DNA of 64,000 nucleotides from an uncultured Acidimicrobiaceae bacterium (GTDB lineage Bacteria > Actinomycetota > Acidimicrobiia > Acidimicrobiales > UBA10347): positions 62,001-126,000 of the forward strand of contig CAJJAG010000004.1 of assembly GCA_905182135.1 (NCBI GenBank). Reading direction: 5' to 3'. The notes under the pieces are model-generated. The model did not search any database, was not told the DNA's origin, and saw only the letters and a list, made by a program, of their open reading frames with translations. Of this stretch, positions 54,616 through 62,710 are shown in pieces (the stretch's first letter is position 1; every line of letters begins with the position of its first letter). Position numbers and translations under genes: made by a program.

Positions 54616-55355
54616 CCGTTTAGCCACACGACCAGCCCGACGCCGCCGGGTCGCGGCACAGTCACGTAGCGCCAGCCGACGACGCGAGTGCCAACAGCAT
54701 CGAATGGTTGGGCAACGAGGACTTTAACGACGACTCGCCGCGTGAAGCGGCCCAGACTGGATCGATGGACTCCGCCCGCGCCCGCAGGCGCAGAGTCACG
54801 AGACGCTTTGGCTAACTCTGACTGAGATCTGAGCGATTGCGGTTGTTGCTCTGGGTATCGTCGCCGTCACGGCTTACGAGCGGGTAGAGAGCCCTCTGGC
54901 TACATGTCGAGCGCTGGCCACGCCAACGCCCGAGCCGGTCGTAGCAAATCAGCTCTAGAGTGCGCTGAGCCCCTTGCCAGAATTGGCCACGATCCTGCCG
55001 CAGCTCGGCGGGAAACCCGCCATTCGGTTCGACGACGGCACCGATGCAATGACCGACATCGCTGCGCACGGCGAGTTGGACTGGGGTGACTGGAAATTTG
55101 TTGTGCGGCTGGTGCTCACCGACCAGGTCTTGCACGTTCTCAGTCCTGCTGGCACCGAGATCGCGACTGGTTAGCGAGGATCTGTCGTCCGCTGCACTGA
55201 CAACCCGATTGGTCAAGCTTGAGTCGGTGGTTGAACGAAGCGCAGGTGTAAATGCTGAGAGCAGCGACACCTTCCTTCTAGGGAACCCGCCCGCTCCGTC
55301 GACTTCTTCGCGCCATGGAGCGAGGAGATGTCGCAGCTACCACCTGTAGCCAACG
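54616..55355. other. Intergenic, no intact gene; degenerate coding-like frames
   Basis: 740 bp. On the plus strand a frame without a start codon reads NSIEWLGNEDFNDDSPREAA and stops at 54812-54814, and another at 54974-55174 reads LPQLGGKPAIRFDDGTDAMT then LDWGDWKFVVRLVLTDQVLH. Both look protein-like, but neither matches a family I know and neither has a good start. They may be pieces of decayed genes. Confidence 0.4.
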
Positions 55356-56366
55356 TCAGTTTTGTGCAGCGAGAGTGAACAGGTCTTCATAGGCAGCGAT
55401 GCCACGGGGTTCATCGCGTTGGGCGATACGGAAGGCGATAATCTCGTCGGCGAAGCCTTCGTATTCAGCGATGCGTTGTGCGCATTGTTCGACCGTGCCC
55501 GTGATGGTCATGGTGTCGATAACAGCGTCGGGCACCAGGTCCATGGTTTCGCGCAACTTGCCCTCGGGCATCAACGCCGAGGCTTGGTCCGCAAACTCGG
55601 CGAAACCGAGCTGGCGCAGTTGGGAGTCGTAATACGGATGCGGCACCGGATGGAACAGTTCAGCGATGGCCTTCTTGACTGCGTCTCGTGCTCGTTCGGC
55701 GTCTTGATTAACGCTGACCATCGCAGCCATTGGGAACGCCAATGCGTCAGGGTCGCGACCAGCAGTCGTTGCTCCCCCTTGCGCGTTCGGTCGGACGATG
55801 TCGCGCAAGAACTCGACCGACGACATGATGCCAACACCCACACCGTCAGACACTTCGCCGGCGAGCTTGACCATGTTTGGCCCCGAAGCTGACAGATAGA
55901 CGGGAATGGTCGGCCGTTGCGGTTCATACGACGCCCGCCACCGGATGCTGTGTGCTCGCCCGTTGTGGCGCACCGCTTCGCCTCGTTTGCCTGCGACAAC
56001 CGCCCGCACGATCGTCATGTAGTCGCGCATCTTCGCGATCGGCTTCGACATGTCCGAGCCCATGTACCACTCGTTGAAGTGCTTGTTGCCAGTCCCGACG
56101 CCGAGCACGAACCTGCCACCGCTCAGGTCATCTAGGTCTCGGGCCATCATGCCAGTGAGCCATGGCTCACGGGCATAGGCGTTCACGACATAGGTACCCA
56201 CCTGGCACACAGTCGTTGCGTTGATCACCGCTGCAGCCGGCACCGATGCGCTCCGGCCAGCCTCGACCACGAACATCGAGTCGAAGCCCGCCGCCTCTCC
56301 CCTGCCCGCAAGATCCACAATCATCTCGAGCGAATCTTCAAACCCCAGTGCCAAACCAAGTCGCAT
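55356..56366 (-). CDS. LLM-class F420-dependent oxidoreductase
   Basis: A 336-residue luciferase-like enzyme. MRLGLALGFEDSLEMIVDLA is the family N-terminus, and AYAREPWLTGMMARDLDDLS, GRFVLGVGTGNKHFNEWYMG and IPVYLSASGPNMVKLAGEVS follow in order. The frame is open upstream to 56654, but those 96 codons contain an SDR-type segment (VLFNNAGVGGG), so the ATG at 56364-56366 is taken as the start. It is probably an F420- or FMN-dependent enzyme. It is separated from the zinc-transport genes by the SDR remnant. Confidence 0.88.
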   Translation of the reverse strand: MRLGLALGFEDSLEMIVDLAGRGEAAGFDSMFVVEAGRSASVPAAAVINATTVCQVGTYVVNAYAREPWLTGMMARDLDDLSGGRFVLGVGTGNKHFNEWYMGSDMSKPIAKMRDYMTIVRAVVAGKRGEAVRHNGRAHSIRWRASYEPQRPTIPVYLSASGPNMVKLAGEVSDGVGVGIMSSVEFLRDIVRPNAQGGATTAGRDPDALAFPMAAMVSVNQDAERARDAVKKAIAELFHPVPHPYYDSQLRQLGFAEFADQASALMPEGKLRETMDLVPDAVIDTMTITGTVEQCAQRIAEYEGFADEIIAFRIAQRDEPRGIAAYEDLFTLAAQN

Positions 56367-56399
56367 AGCTACTTCATAACCAACCCGAGCACCAGGAAC

Positions 56400-56722
56400 C
56401 AATTTCGACAGCTGAGCCTGTGGCGAACGGATAAGGCCGAGCATATGTCCGGCGCCGATGATGCGATCGACGAATTCGGGTTCGTAGACACTCCATGAAT
56501 CCTGGTGTACTTGTTCGTCGATGACATTGACGCCTCCGCCGACGCCGGCGTTGTTGAACAACACGTCAATGTGATCGATCTCGTGGCTGGCTTGCACCGC
56601 ATCACGAAACACCTGCACATGGCGCCATCGGCTCGGGCTGTCGCCAACTGGCACACGAGTTCGCGGCCCATGCCGCTCCCTACTCCGGTAACCACAGCCA
56701 ACTTGCCCGCATACGTCTTCAT
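56400..56722 (-). pseudogene. Short-chain dehydrogenase remnant
   Basis: One minus frame begins MKTYAGKLAVVTGVGSGMGR (TGxxxGMG nucleotide loop), then runs into nonsense. A second frame continues HVQVFRDAVQASHEIDHIDV and LFNNAGVGGGVNVID (NNAG motif). The frames meet near 56650, and the segment normally between them (about 40 residues) is largely missing. No catalytic YxxxK follows. The second frame is in frame with the LLM gene below, giving a 432-codon open frame, which I judge coincidental. Confidence 0.7.
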
Positions 56723-56769
56723 GATGTGCTCTGTCGCTCGCCCAAGGTCACCCTGCCTTCAACAGCGTC

Positions 56770-57603
56770 CTAGCGTCCGATTCGGCCAACCAAGCCTCGA
56801 GCGCCGCCGCCGAGCAATGTGATCGCAAACAGACCAACTGCAACAAGAACGATGGTGGCACCAGACGGCGTATCTCCATAATAGGACGCGACGACACCGG
56901 CGAGCGCACTGCCCGCCCCGAGAGCTATGCCGAGCAGATAGGTCGACCGGAAGCTGCGAGCGAGAAGTTGCGCTGTCGCGACGGGTACGACCATCAGGGC
57001 GCTCACAAGCAAGACACCGACGACTCGCATGGCGATCACCACGGTGAACGCAGCGAACACGGCCAACGTCAGATTGAGCGCTAACACCGGCAGGCCATTG
57101 ACAGCAGCGAACTCCTCGTCATCGCCAACGGCAAACAATGCTGGCCCCACGACAGCAGTCACCACCACTACGACCCCTGCCAGCACCGCGAAGGCGATCA
57201 GGTCCATGTTGGTGGTCGTGGTGATGCTGCCAAATAAGTACTGGTTGAGCGAACGCCCACCTGCAGGAGCCCGACTCACCAACACCACGCCACCAGCGAT
57301 GCCTCCATAGAAGAGCATGGCCAGGGCGATGTCGGCGATCTCGGTTCGGCGGGCGCGCATGAGTTCGAGCACGACGGCTCCCACGACTGCCGTGATGAGG
57401 GCGACGGCCAACGGCGCCCGGTCGAGCACCAGCCCAAGCCCCACACCCGTGACAGCCACATGGCCCAGGCCGTCACCGATCAAGGCCAGCCGCCGCTGGA
57501 CCAGGAAGATCCCAACGGCAGGAGCAGCGAAACCGACGAGGAGCGCAGCAATCATGGCCCGGCGCATGAAGTCGTAGTCGAGAAATTCGAGTGCAGCGAT
57601 CAC
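56770..57603 (-). CDS. znuB: Zinc/manganese ABC transporter permease
   Basis: A 277-residue integral membrane protein of the ABC-3 family, with about eight hydrophobic segments. GDGLGHVAVTGVGLGLVL and VVGVLLVSALMVVPVATAQL are the family's permease signatures. It starts with GTG and overlaps the ATPase stop by 4 bp (GTGA at 57600-57603). With the ATPase and the His-rich binding protein upstream, it forms a complete metal-import system. Specificity for zinc is inferred from the neighbouring Zur-like regulator and the His-rich loop. Confidence 0.9.
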   Translation of the reverse strand: MIAALEFLDYDFMRRAMIAALLVGFAAPAVGIFLVQRRLALIGDGLGHVAVTGVGLGLVLDRAPLAVALITAVVGAVVLELMRARRTEIADIALAMLFYGGIAGGVVLVSRAPAGGRSLNQYLFGSITTTTNMDLIAFAVLAGVVVVVTAVVGPALFAVGDDEEFAAVNGLPVLALNLTLAVFAAFTVVIAMRVVGVLLVSALMVVPVATAQLLARSFRSTYLLGIALGAGSALAGVVASYYGDTPSGATIVLVAVGLFAITLLGGGARGLVGRIGR

Positions 57604-58370
57604 CGGGGAAACAGTCCGAACGTGCTTGGGACGTGAACGACCGCGTCGGCGCAGTGTGGGTCGTGGCCGTCTACGCCGACCAAGGCCGCTGAACGCTGCT
57701 TCGGGTCGCCGTCAAAGATCACAGATCCATCAGCCAGGTGCACGGCTCGGGTCACAACACCGTCGAGCGGGCCGAGCTCATGAAGCACGATCAGCAACGT
57801 GATGCCCCGACCCGCTAGGGAGCGAAACACCTCGGCGAGAGTGTCCTGGCTCTCCTGATCGACACCGGCAAAGGGCTCGTCCAGAACGAGGGCCTTGGCT
57901 TGGCTAGCCAATGCTCGAGCAACCAATGCTCGGCGCTGCTGACCTCCTGACAGCTCGCGGACGGGAGTGCGGTGCTGCGCATCGAGCCCGACCGTGCGGA
58001 TTGCTTCAGCGACCTCATAGCGATCAGAGTGCCGATAGCGGCCGAACATTCCGGTTCGGCCAAGACGCCCAGTCCGCACCAACTCCTCGAGCGTCGACGG
58101 GATCGGCGAGGTCGACGGTTGGCGCTGCGGCACATAGCCAACAACGGAACGGCCTTTGAGCTGATCAAATGGCTGACCGAACCACTCGACGTCTCCGCCA
58201 TAGGAATCGATCAGTCCAAGCGCCCCCTTCACCAGTGTCGACTTGCCCGACCCGTTGGATCCGAGCAGAGCGACAACTTCACCCGACTCGATGCGCAGGT
58301 CGGCGCTGGCCGCAACGATACCGCGATAGCCAAAGCTGGCATTGGCGAACCGTAGGGCCGGCGGGCTCAT
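57600..58370 (-). CDS. znuC: Zinc ABC transporter ATP-binding protein
   Basis: A 256-residue ATPase. Walker A is GSNGSGKST, the signature LSGGQQRRALVARAL, Walker B ALVLDEPFAGVD with an H-loop at VLHELGPL. The ATG at 58368-58370 (MSPPALRF) overlaps the znuA stop by 4 bp; an upstream in-frame TTG at 58376 is less likely. It drives import through the permease encoded downstream. Confidence 0.92.
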   Translation of the reverse strand: MSPPALRFANASFGYRGIVAASADLRIESGEVVALLGSNGSGKSTLVKGALGLIDSYGGDVEWFGQPFDQLKGRSVVGYVPQRQPSTSPIPSTLEELVRTGRLGRTGMFGRYRHSDRYEVAEAIRTVGLDAQHRTPVRELSGGQQRRALVARALASQAKALVLDEPFAGVDQESQDTLAEVFRSLAGRGITLLIVLHELGPLDGVVTRAVHLADGSVIFDGDPKQRSAALVGVDGHDPHCADAVVHVPSTFGLFPR

Positions 58371-59407
58371 GAGCAATCCAGACCACGGCGTAGAGCCGCC
58401 AGGTTCGAGCGCATCACCTGGAAGTAGTCGAGACCAGATGCCGTTTCACTCAGCGTCTCAAGTGGGTCGAGTACATCGGTCGTCGCTCCGGTCTCGTCAG
58501 CGATTGTCTGTGCCACGCCGGGGTCGACCAGTTTCTCGTAGTAGATCACCAATACTTGCTCGGCTCGAACGAGGTCGGAGACATTAGCGAGCTGTGCTGC
58601 CGAGGGTTCCTGTTCTGGCGACAAACCCGCTATCCCGGCCTGGTTCAGGCCGTAACGGTTTGCCAGGTAGCCAAACGAGCGGTGGCTGGTGACCAGGTCC
58701 AAACGCGCACACTCGGCCAGGCCCTGCTGGAACTCGTTGTCAAGCTCGTCAAATTGGAAGCGCAGCGCAGCAGCGTTCTGCAGGAAGGATTCGGCGTTCT
58801 CCGGATCTATTTCGGCTAGCCGAGCCGCCGTGGCATCGGCAACATCGGCCAACCGAATGGGATCAAGCCAGAAGTGCGGATCGACACCACCATGATCGTC
58901 CTCGTCATGATGTTCTGACTCGGGTTCCTCTCCTTCATGATCCTCTCCTTCGAGGTCGAGACTCGCCGACGACGTAACGTCAAACACCTGCTCAGCAACG
59001 GCCCCTCGAATTGCTTCGTCTAGCGCCGGAGCAAAGCCTGCGAGGTACACAATCAGATCAGCGTCTAGCAGCGATACGACATCGAGCGGGGTCAGTTCGA
59101 GATCGTGCGTCTCTGCACCGGGTGGCGTCAGGTTGTCGACGGCGACATGCTCTCCTCCTACTTGCTCGGCCACAAAAACCAGCGGGTAGAAAGACCCAAC
59201 GATGTCCAGCGGCGACGACGCCTCGCTTGCTACAGCCTCGCTCGCCGCCCCACCGCCATCACCGCTGCTACCGCAACCGGCAAGTACCAGCGTGAGTGCG
59301 AGGGACATTATCAACGCTGCGGGGCTCCGACCGGCTCGCCTGGCCGACCCATCGCCCAATGGAAACTTCTTTGTCAAGGTCACTTTTGGATTCTTTGTCA
59401 AGGTCAC
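58367..59407 (-). CDS. znuA: Zinc-binding periplasmic-type lipoprotein
   Basis: A 346-residue solute-binding lipoprotein of the cluster A-I metal family. The lipobox is LVLAGC (about residues 40-45), after an Arg-rich n-region, so it is anchored outside the membrane. The metal loop is rich in His and acidic residues (EDHEGEEPESEHHDEDDHGG near 150-170), and DPHFWLDPIRLADVADATAA is the family's second signature. The N-terminus MTLTKNPKVTLTKKFP contains an 8-residue repeat due to a 24-bp tandem duplication. GTG codons at 59405-59407 and 59381-59383 are both possible starts. Confidence 0.9.
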   Translation of the reverse strand: MTLTKNPKVTLTKKFPLGDGSARRAGRSPAALIMSLALTLVLAGCGSSGDGGGAASEAVASEASSPLDIVGSFYPLVFVAEQVGGEHVAVDNLTPPGAETHDLELTPLDVVSLLDADLIVYLAGFAPALDEAIRGAVAEQVFDVTSSASLDLEGEDHEGEEPESEHHDEDDHGGVDPHFWLDPIRLADVADATAARLAEIDPENAESFLQNAAALRFQFDELDNEFQQGLAECARLDLVTSHRSFGYLANRYGLNQAGIAGLSPEQEPSAAQLANVSDLVRAEQVLVIYYEKLVDPGVAQTIADETGATTDVLDPLETLSETASGLDYFQVMRSNLAALRRGLDCS

Positions 59408-59414
59408 TTTTGGA
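59367..59414. repeat. Perfect 24-bp tandem duplication at the znuA start
   Basis: Positions 59367-59390 and 59391-59414 are identical (each begins TTCTTTGTCAAGGTCACTTT). It is in frame and duplicates the first eight codons of znuA together with its GTG start. Confidence 0.95.
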
Positions 59415-59423
59415 GACTACCAA

Positions 59424-59477
59424 GAATAGTTCCTATTCCTACTTCTTTAGGAATGGGTCCTGTTCCGAAACATGTTT
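59424..59477. promoter_or_regulatory. Candidate Zur operators between znuA and zur
   Basis: Three overlapping or adjacent palindromes lie in the 93-bp divergent gap: GAATAG-TTC-CTATTC at 59424-59438, ATTCCTA-6nt-TAGGAAT at 59435-59454, and AAACATGTTT at 59468-59477. AT-rich palindromes between a Zur-like gene and znuA are where Zur normally binds. None matches a known Zur box exactly, so which is the operator is open. Confidence 0.4.
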
Positions 59478-59500
59478 TCTGGCGACTAGCATCCATACCC

Positions 59501-59980
59501 ATGAGCCCCGCACCGGAAATCGAAGCAGAAGCAGAAGCAGATGCAGAGACACAGGCAGTACACGACTTCGCTGGCCAACGCCTGCGAGACGCCGAGCAGA
59601 TGTACACCAAGGGACGACGCGAGCTGGTCATGCTTTTGTACGAGTATGGCCGCCCGGCCACGATTCTCCAGTTGATCGACCAGGGCGCCGCACTTACGCA
59701 GAGTTCCATGTACCGAAATATGGTCGATCTCGAAACCGTCGGAGTCGTGCAGAAGATCACTGGCGGCGACGATCTGGCGCGCTACGAGCTGGCCGAGGAA
59801 CTCATTGGCCACCATCACCACCTGATCTGCACCGAGTGCGGCTCGGTCGACGACTTCGTCGTGCCAGCCAGCACTGAGCGGGGCCTGGACGCTGGGTTCA
59901 AAAAGGCGCTGGTCGGTACCGGATTCCAAATCCATGGACACCGCTTGGACGTCCTAGGGATCTGCGCCGAATGCGGCTGA
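59501..59980 (+). CDS. zur: Fur-family regulator, Zur-like
   Basis: A 159-residue Fur-family protein. The winged helix contains TILQLIDQGAALTQSSMYRN and LETVGVVQKITGGDD; the regulatory metal site is suggested by HHHHLICTECGSVDDF, and the structural zinc by two CxxC motifs (CTEC and CAEC). It is divergent from znuACB, the normal place for a zinc-uptake repressor; a PerR or Fur assignment would fit less well. The N-terminal 20 residues are Glu/Ala-rich (EIEAEAEADAETQ). The start at 59501 is followed by a good family match from about residue 30. It precedes the YibE/F-like gene by 60 bp. Confidence 0.87.
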   Translation: MSPAPEIEAEAEADAETQAVHDFAGQRLRDAEQMYTKGRRELVMLLYEYGRPATILQLIDQGAALTQSSMYRNMVDLETVGVVQKITGGDDLARYELAEELIGHHHHLICTECGSVDDFVVPASTERGLDAGFKKALVGTGFQIHGHRLDVLGICAECG

Positions 59981-60040
59981 CATGCCCATCATCGACCTTA
60001 CGGGGAACCCTTGCTTGCGCGCTACAGAGCGTGTTCGTTG

Positions 60041-61399
60041 ATGAACGCCGATAGTCCCACTCCCGACGACGCATATAGCCATAGCCACAGTCACGACGGT
60101 GGCGGCTGGTCCGCGTGGCCTCGAACCGGCATGCTTCAGGCGGTACTGGTCATCATCGCCTGCTGCGCTGTGGCCACCGTATTCGGCATCATTGCACTCT
60201 GGCCCTCAGAAGAGGGGCGCCAGTCGGTCGTCTCGAACGCCGACGAGATGGGCCTGGTCACCGACAGGCTGTCCGCTGTCGTCACCGACATTACCGACGG
60301 CCCCTGCTCGTACTCCACCGCAGACCGCCCGCAACCATGCCGAATGATTTTCTTTGAGCTACACGAAGGTCCCAACAAAGGCCAGATCCTGTCCCTGCCC
60401 GAGTTCAACCTGGCACAGGACCGTTTCACTGATCGGGTTGACCCCGGCTCCAAGATCATCGTTGGTTATGAAGACGCAACTGACTTCTACTTCTATGCCG
60501 ACCGCGACCGTCGTGTTTCTCTCGCCTGGCTCGGCGCTCTCTTTGCAGCGATCGTCATCGGATTCGGCCGCCTTCGCGGATTCCTGGCGCTCGTCGCTAT
60601 GGCCTCGACGCTGGCCGTACTGGTGTTGTTCGTGGGCCCTTCGGTGCTCGACGGTAACGACCCGGTATTGGTCTCGGTGGTCGCTGCCGCCGCAATAGCA
60701 TTCGTCAGCTTGTACCTGACGCACGGGTTCACACCCACCACCACCATTGCACTCTCGGGCACCTTGGCCGCTCTCGCTCTGACGTTCGGGCTCTCATGGG
60801 CCATGTTCGAGATCGCACAGTTCACTGGCCTTGCTACCGAAGAAGCCCTGATCCTCCCCTTTCTGTCAGAGAACATCAACGTCGCTGGCTTACTCCTCGG
60901 CGGTGCCGTAATCGGCGCTCTCGGCGCGCTCGACGACGTCACCGTCACTCAGGTAGCGACCGTTGCCGAGCTCCGCCGCCACAACCCCAACCTGAGCTCC
61001 ACTGAACTCACCGCGTCAGGCATACGCATCGGACGCGAACACATCGCCTCTACCGTCAACACCCTGCTGCTCGCCTACGCCGGTGCGAGCATGCCGCTGC
61101 TACTGCTCTTCGCCGTGTCTGACCAATCCCTCGTAATGATTGCAAACTCTGAACTGATCGCCGTCGAGATCGTGAGGACGCTATGTGGATCTATTGGCCT
61201 GATCGCCGCCGTCCCGGTCACTACCGCACTCGCTGCAGCGGTCCTACGTCCCGCCAACCATGACGCAGAACCTCAAGACCAGAGCGATTCAGCCAGCGAG
61301 AGCCTCTCCTCACCCGAAAAAGACGCCGATGCCCCCGCCTCTGCAGGACTCGACCGCCCACCTCGGTGGGAAGACTTCGCGCCCGACGAGACGATTTGA
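60041..61399 (+). CDS. YibE/F-like membrane protein
   Basis: A 452-residue protein of the YibE/F family, with a short His/Ser-rich N-terminus (SHSHSHDGGGW), one hydrophobic helix, a soluble extracytoplasmic domain (about 55-170), then about seven membrane segments. The middle has GALGALDDVTVTQVATVAEL, a family hallmark, and HGFTPTTTIALSGTLAALAL. The C-terminal 45 residues are Ser/Asp/Glu-rich and cytoplasmic. The function is unknown. The ATG at 60041 is chosen over a TTG at 60011. It is in line with zur and may be co-regulated with zinc genes. Confidence 0.88.
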   Translation: MNADSPTPDDAYSHSHSHDGGGWSAWPRTGMLQAVLVIIACCAVATVFGIIALWPSEEGRQSVVSNADEMGLVTDRLSAVVTDITDGPCSYSTADRPQPCRMIFFELHEGPNKGQILSLPEFNLAQDRFTDRVDPGSKIIVGYEDATDFYFYADRDRRVSLAWLGALFAAIVIGFGRLRGFLALVAMASTLAVLVLFVGPSVLDGNDPVLVSVVAAAAIAFVSLYLTHGFTPTTTIALSGTLAALALTFGLSWAMFEIAQFTGLATEEALILPFLSENINVAGLLLGGAVIGALGALDDVTVTQVATVAELRRHNPNLSSTELTASGIRIGREHIASTVNTLLLAYAGASMPLLLLFAVSDQSLVMIANSELIAVEIVRTLCGSIGLIAAVPVTTALAAAVLRPANHDAEPQDQSDSASESLSSPEKDADAPASAGLDRPPRWEDFAPDETI

Positions 61400-61442
61400 T
61401 CACGACTACATCAACCAATGAGCATTAAGCGCCAGGTGCCTC

Positions 61443-62015
61443 TCAGCCGCGGGCCATGGAGAAGAACTCATCGTTGGGGCGGATCGCTGCCAAATTCGCG
61501 AGGCGGTTAGACATGGCAAAGAACGCCGCAATCGCGCCGATGTCCCAGATCTCGTCGTCGGTGAAGCCGCCAGCCCGCATGTGATCGAGATGTGCATCGG
61601 CCACTGTGGCCGACTCGTGCGCAACCATGAGCGCAAATTCGACGATGTGCTGCTCTCGCTCGGACAGATCGGCTTTGCTTGGATTCGTCGCCAACTGGTC
61701 TGAGATCAGCGGGTTCTTTGCTCGGATGCGCAAGATCGCGCCATGTGCGACCACGCAGTACAAACAACCGTTGGAGGCGCTGGTGGCGACCACAATCATT
61801 TCGCGCTCAGCCTTGGACAGCCCATTGGACTTGTCCATGAGCGCATCGTGTGCCGCAAAGAACGCACGAAACTCGTCGGGTCGATGCGCTAGCGCAAGAA
61901 ACACGTTCGGTACGAAACCCGACTTCTCTTGAACCGTCTCAATCATCTCACGGATGTCGGCGGGCATATCTTCCAACGCAGGAACAGGAAACCGGGAAAT
62001 GGCGTGATCACTCAT
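61443..62015 (-). CDS. AhpD-like peroxidase-related protein
   Basis: A 190-residue all-helical protein of the uncharacterised peroxidase-related/AhpD family. The active-site CxxC is in SNGCLYCVVAHGAILRIRAK; EKSGFVPNVFLALAHRPDEF and GFTDDEIWDIGAIAAFFAMS are typical. It is paralogous in fold, but not closely, to the AhpD-like gene at 31368-31958. The start MSDHAISRFPVPAL at 62013-62015 is preferred over one three codons earlier. It lies convergent to the YibE/F-like gene. Confidence 0.87.
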   Translation of the reverse strand: MSDHAISRFPVPALEDMPADIREMIETVQEKSGFVPNVFLALAHRPDEFRAFFAAHDALMDKSNGLSKAEREMIVVATSASNGCLYCVVAHGAILRIRAKNPLISDQLATNPSKADLSEREQHIVEFALMVAHESATVADAHLDHMRAGGFTDDEIWDIGAIAAFFAMSNRLANLAAIRPNDEFFSMARG

Positions 62016-62075
62016 ACCCATCAATCTAGCGAGCGGTCAGACAGTGACCGCAGCCAGAACCTGAGCGAGAAGCGG

Positions 62076-62696
62076 TTAGTCGTCGGGGCGCGAGCTATCA
62101 AAGATCACAGGATCATCGAATCCGGCGTAAAGCCATAACCGGTAACGGCTAATCCGGCCTTCGGTCAGGTCGAAGAAGCTAAACACCGTGGCTTGGATCA
62201 CCTGGCCTGTGGGCAGCTTCCCAAGCCAAGGCCCAGTATGGACGCCCGAAAAGGACCACCACGCCATCACGGTGTCGCCGTTACCGACGACGCGCTCGAT
62301 AGTCACGTCAAGATCCGTGATGTAACGACGGAATCCTTTCGCGTGGGCCACCAATCCAGCTCGGCCGACTGGACCCCCGAAGGCTTGATTGGCCTCGTCC
62401 ACCATGTCCGCGTGCGCCAAGTTCTCTATCAGGTCCAGCTCACCTTCAGCGACAACTCGCTCGAGATAGGTCCGCATCAACGCTTCGGGATCGAGTTCCT
62501 CAGTGCCCACAATTTCGTTCAACTGCCCGGTCCTTTCAGCTACTAACCAACCCTCGCAAGAGTAGCGCTGCTCCCGCTCGACCTCGGTGTGTTCAAGCCG
62601 GCGCGACTCTGGATCCGCAGCAATGGCCGGCGAGCGCGTAAGTTCGACAGCGTGCTGACAATTCGTAATCCAGATCTCACCATCGTAAATACCCAA
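62076..62696 (-). CDS. SnoaL-like polyketide cyclase-fold protein
   Basis: A 206-residue protein whose C-terminal part (about residues 65-206) is SnoaL-like: EALMRTYLERVVAEGELDLI, GRAGLVAHAKGFRRYITDLD, WWSFSGVHTGPWLGKLPTGQ, and FDLTEGRISRYRLWLYAGFD. The first 60 residues lack family character, and the start is a TTG at 62694-62696; a later start is possible. SnoaL-like proteins act as cyclases or hydrolases of small hydrophobic molecules; the role here is unknown. It is divergent from the CoA-transferase gene, with 14 bp between starts. Confidence 0.75.
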   Translation of the reverse strand: MGIYDGEIWITNCQHAVELTRSPAIAADPESRRLEHTEVEREQRYSCEGWLVAERTGQLNEIVGTEELDPEALMRTYLERVVAEGELDLIENLAHADMVDEANQAFGGPVGRAGLVAHAKGFRRYITDLDVTIERVVGNGDTVMAWWSFSGVHTGPWLGKLPTGQVIQATVFSFFDLTEGRISRYRLWLYAGFDDPVIFDSSRPDD

Positions 62697-62710
62697 CCGG
62701 TAGTGCTGCT

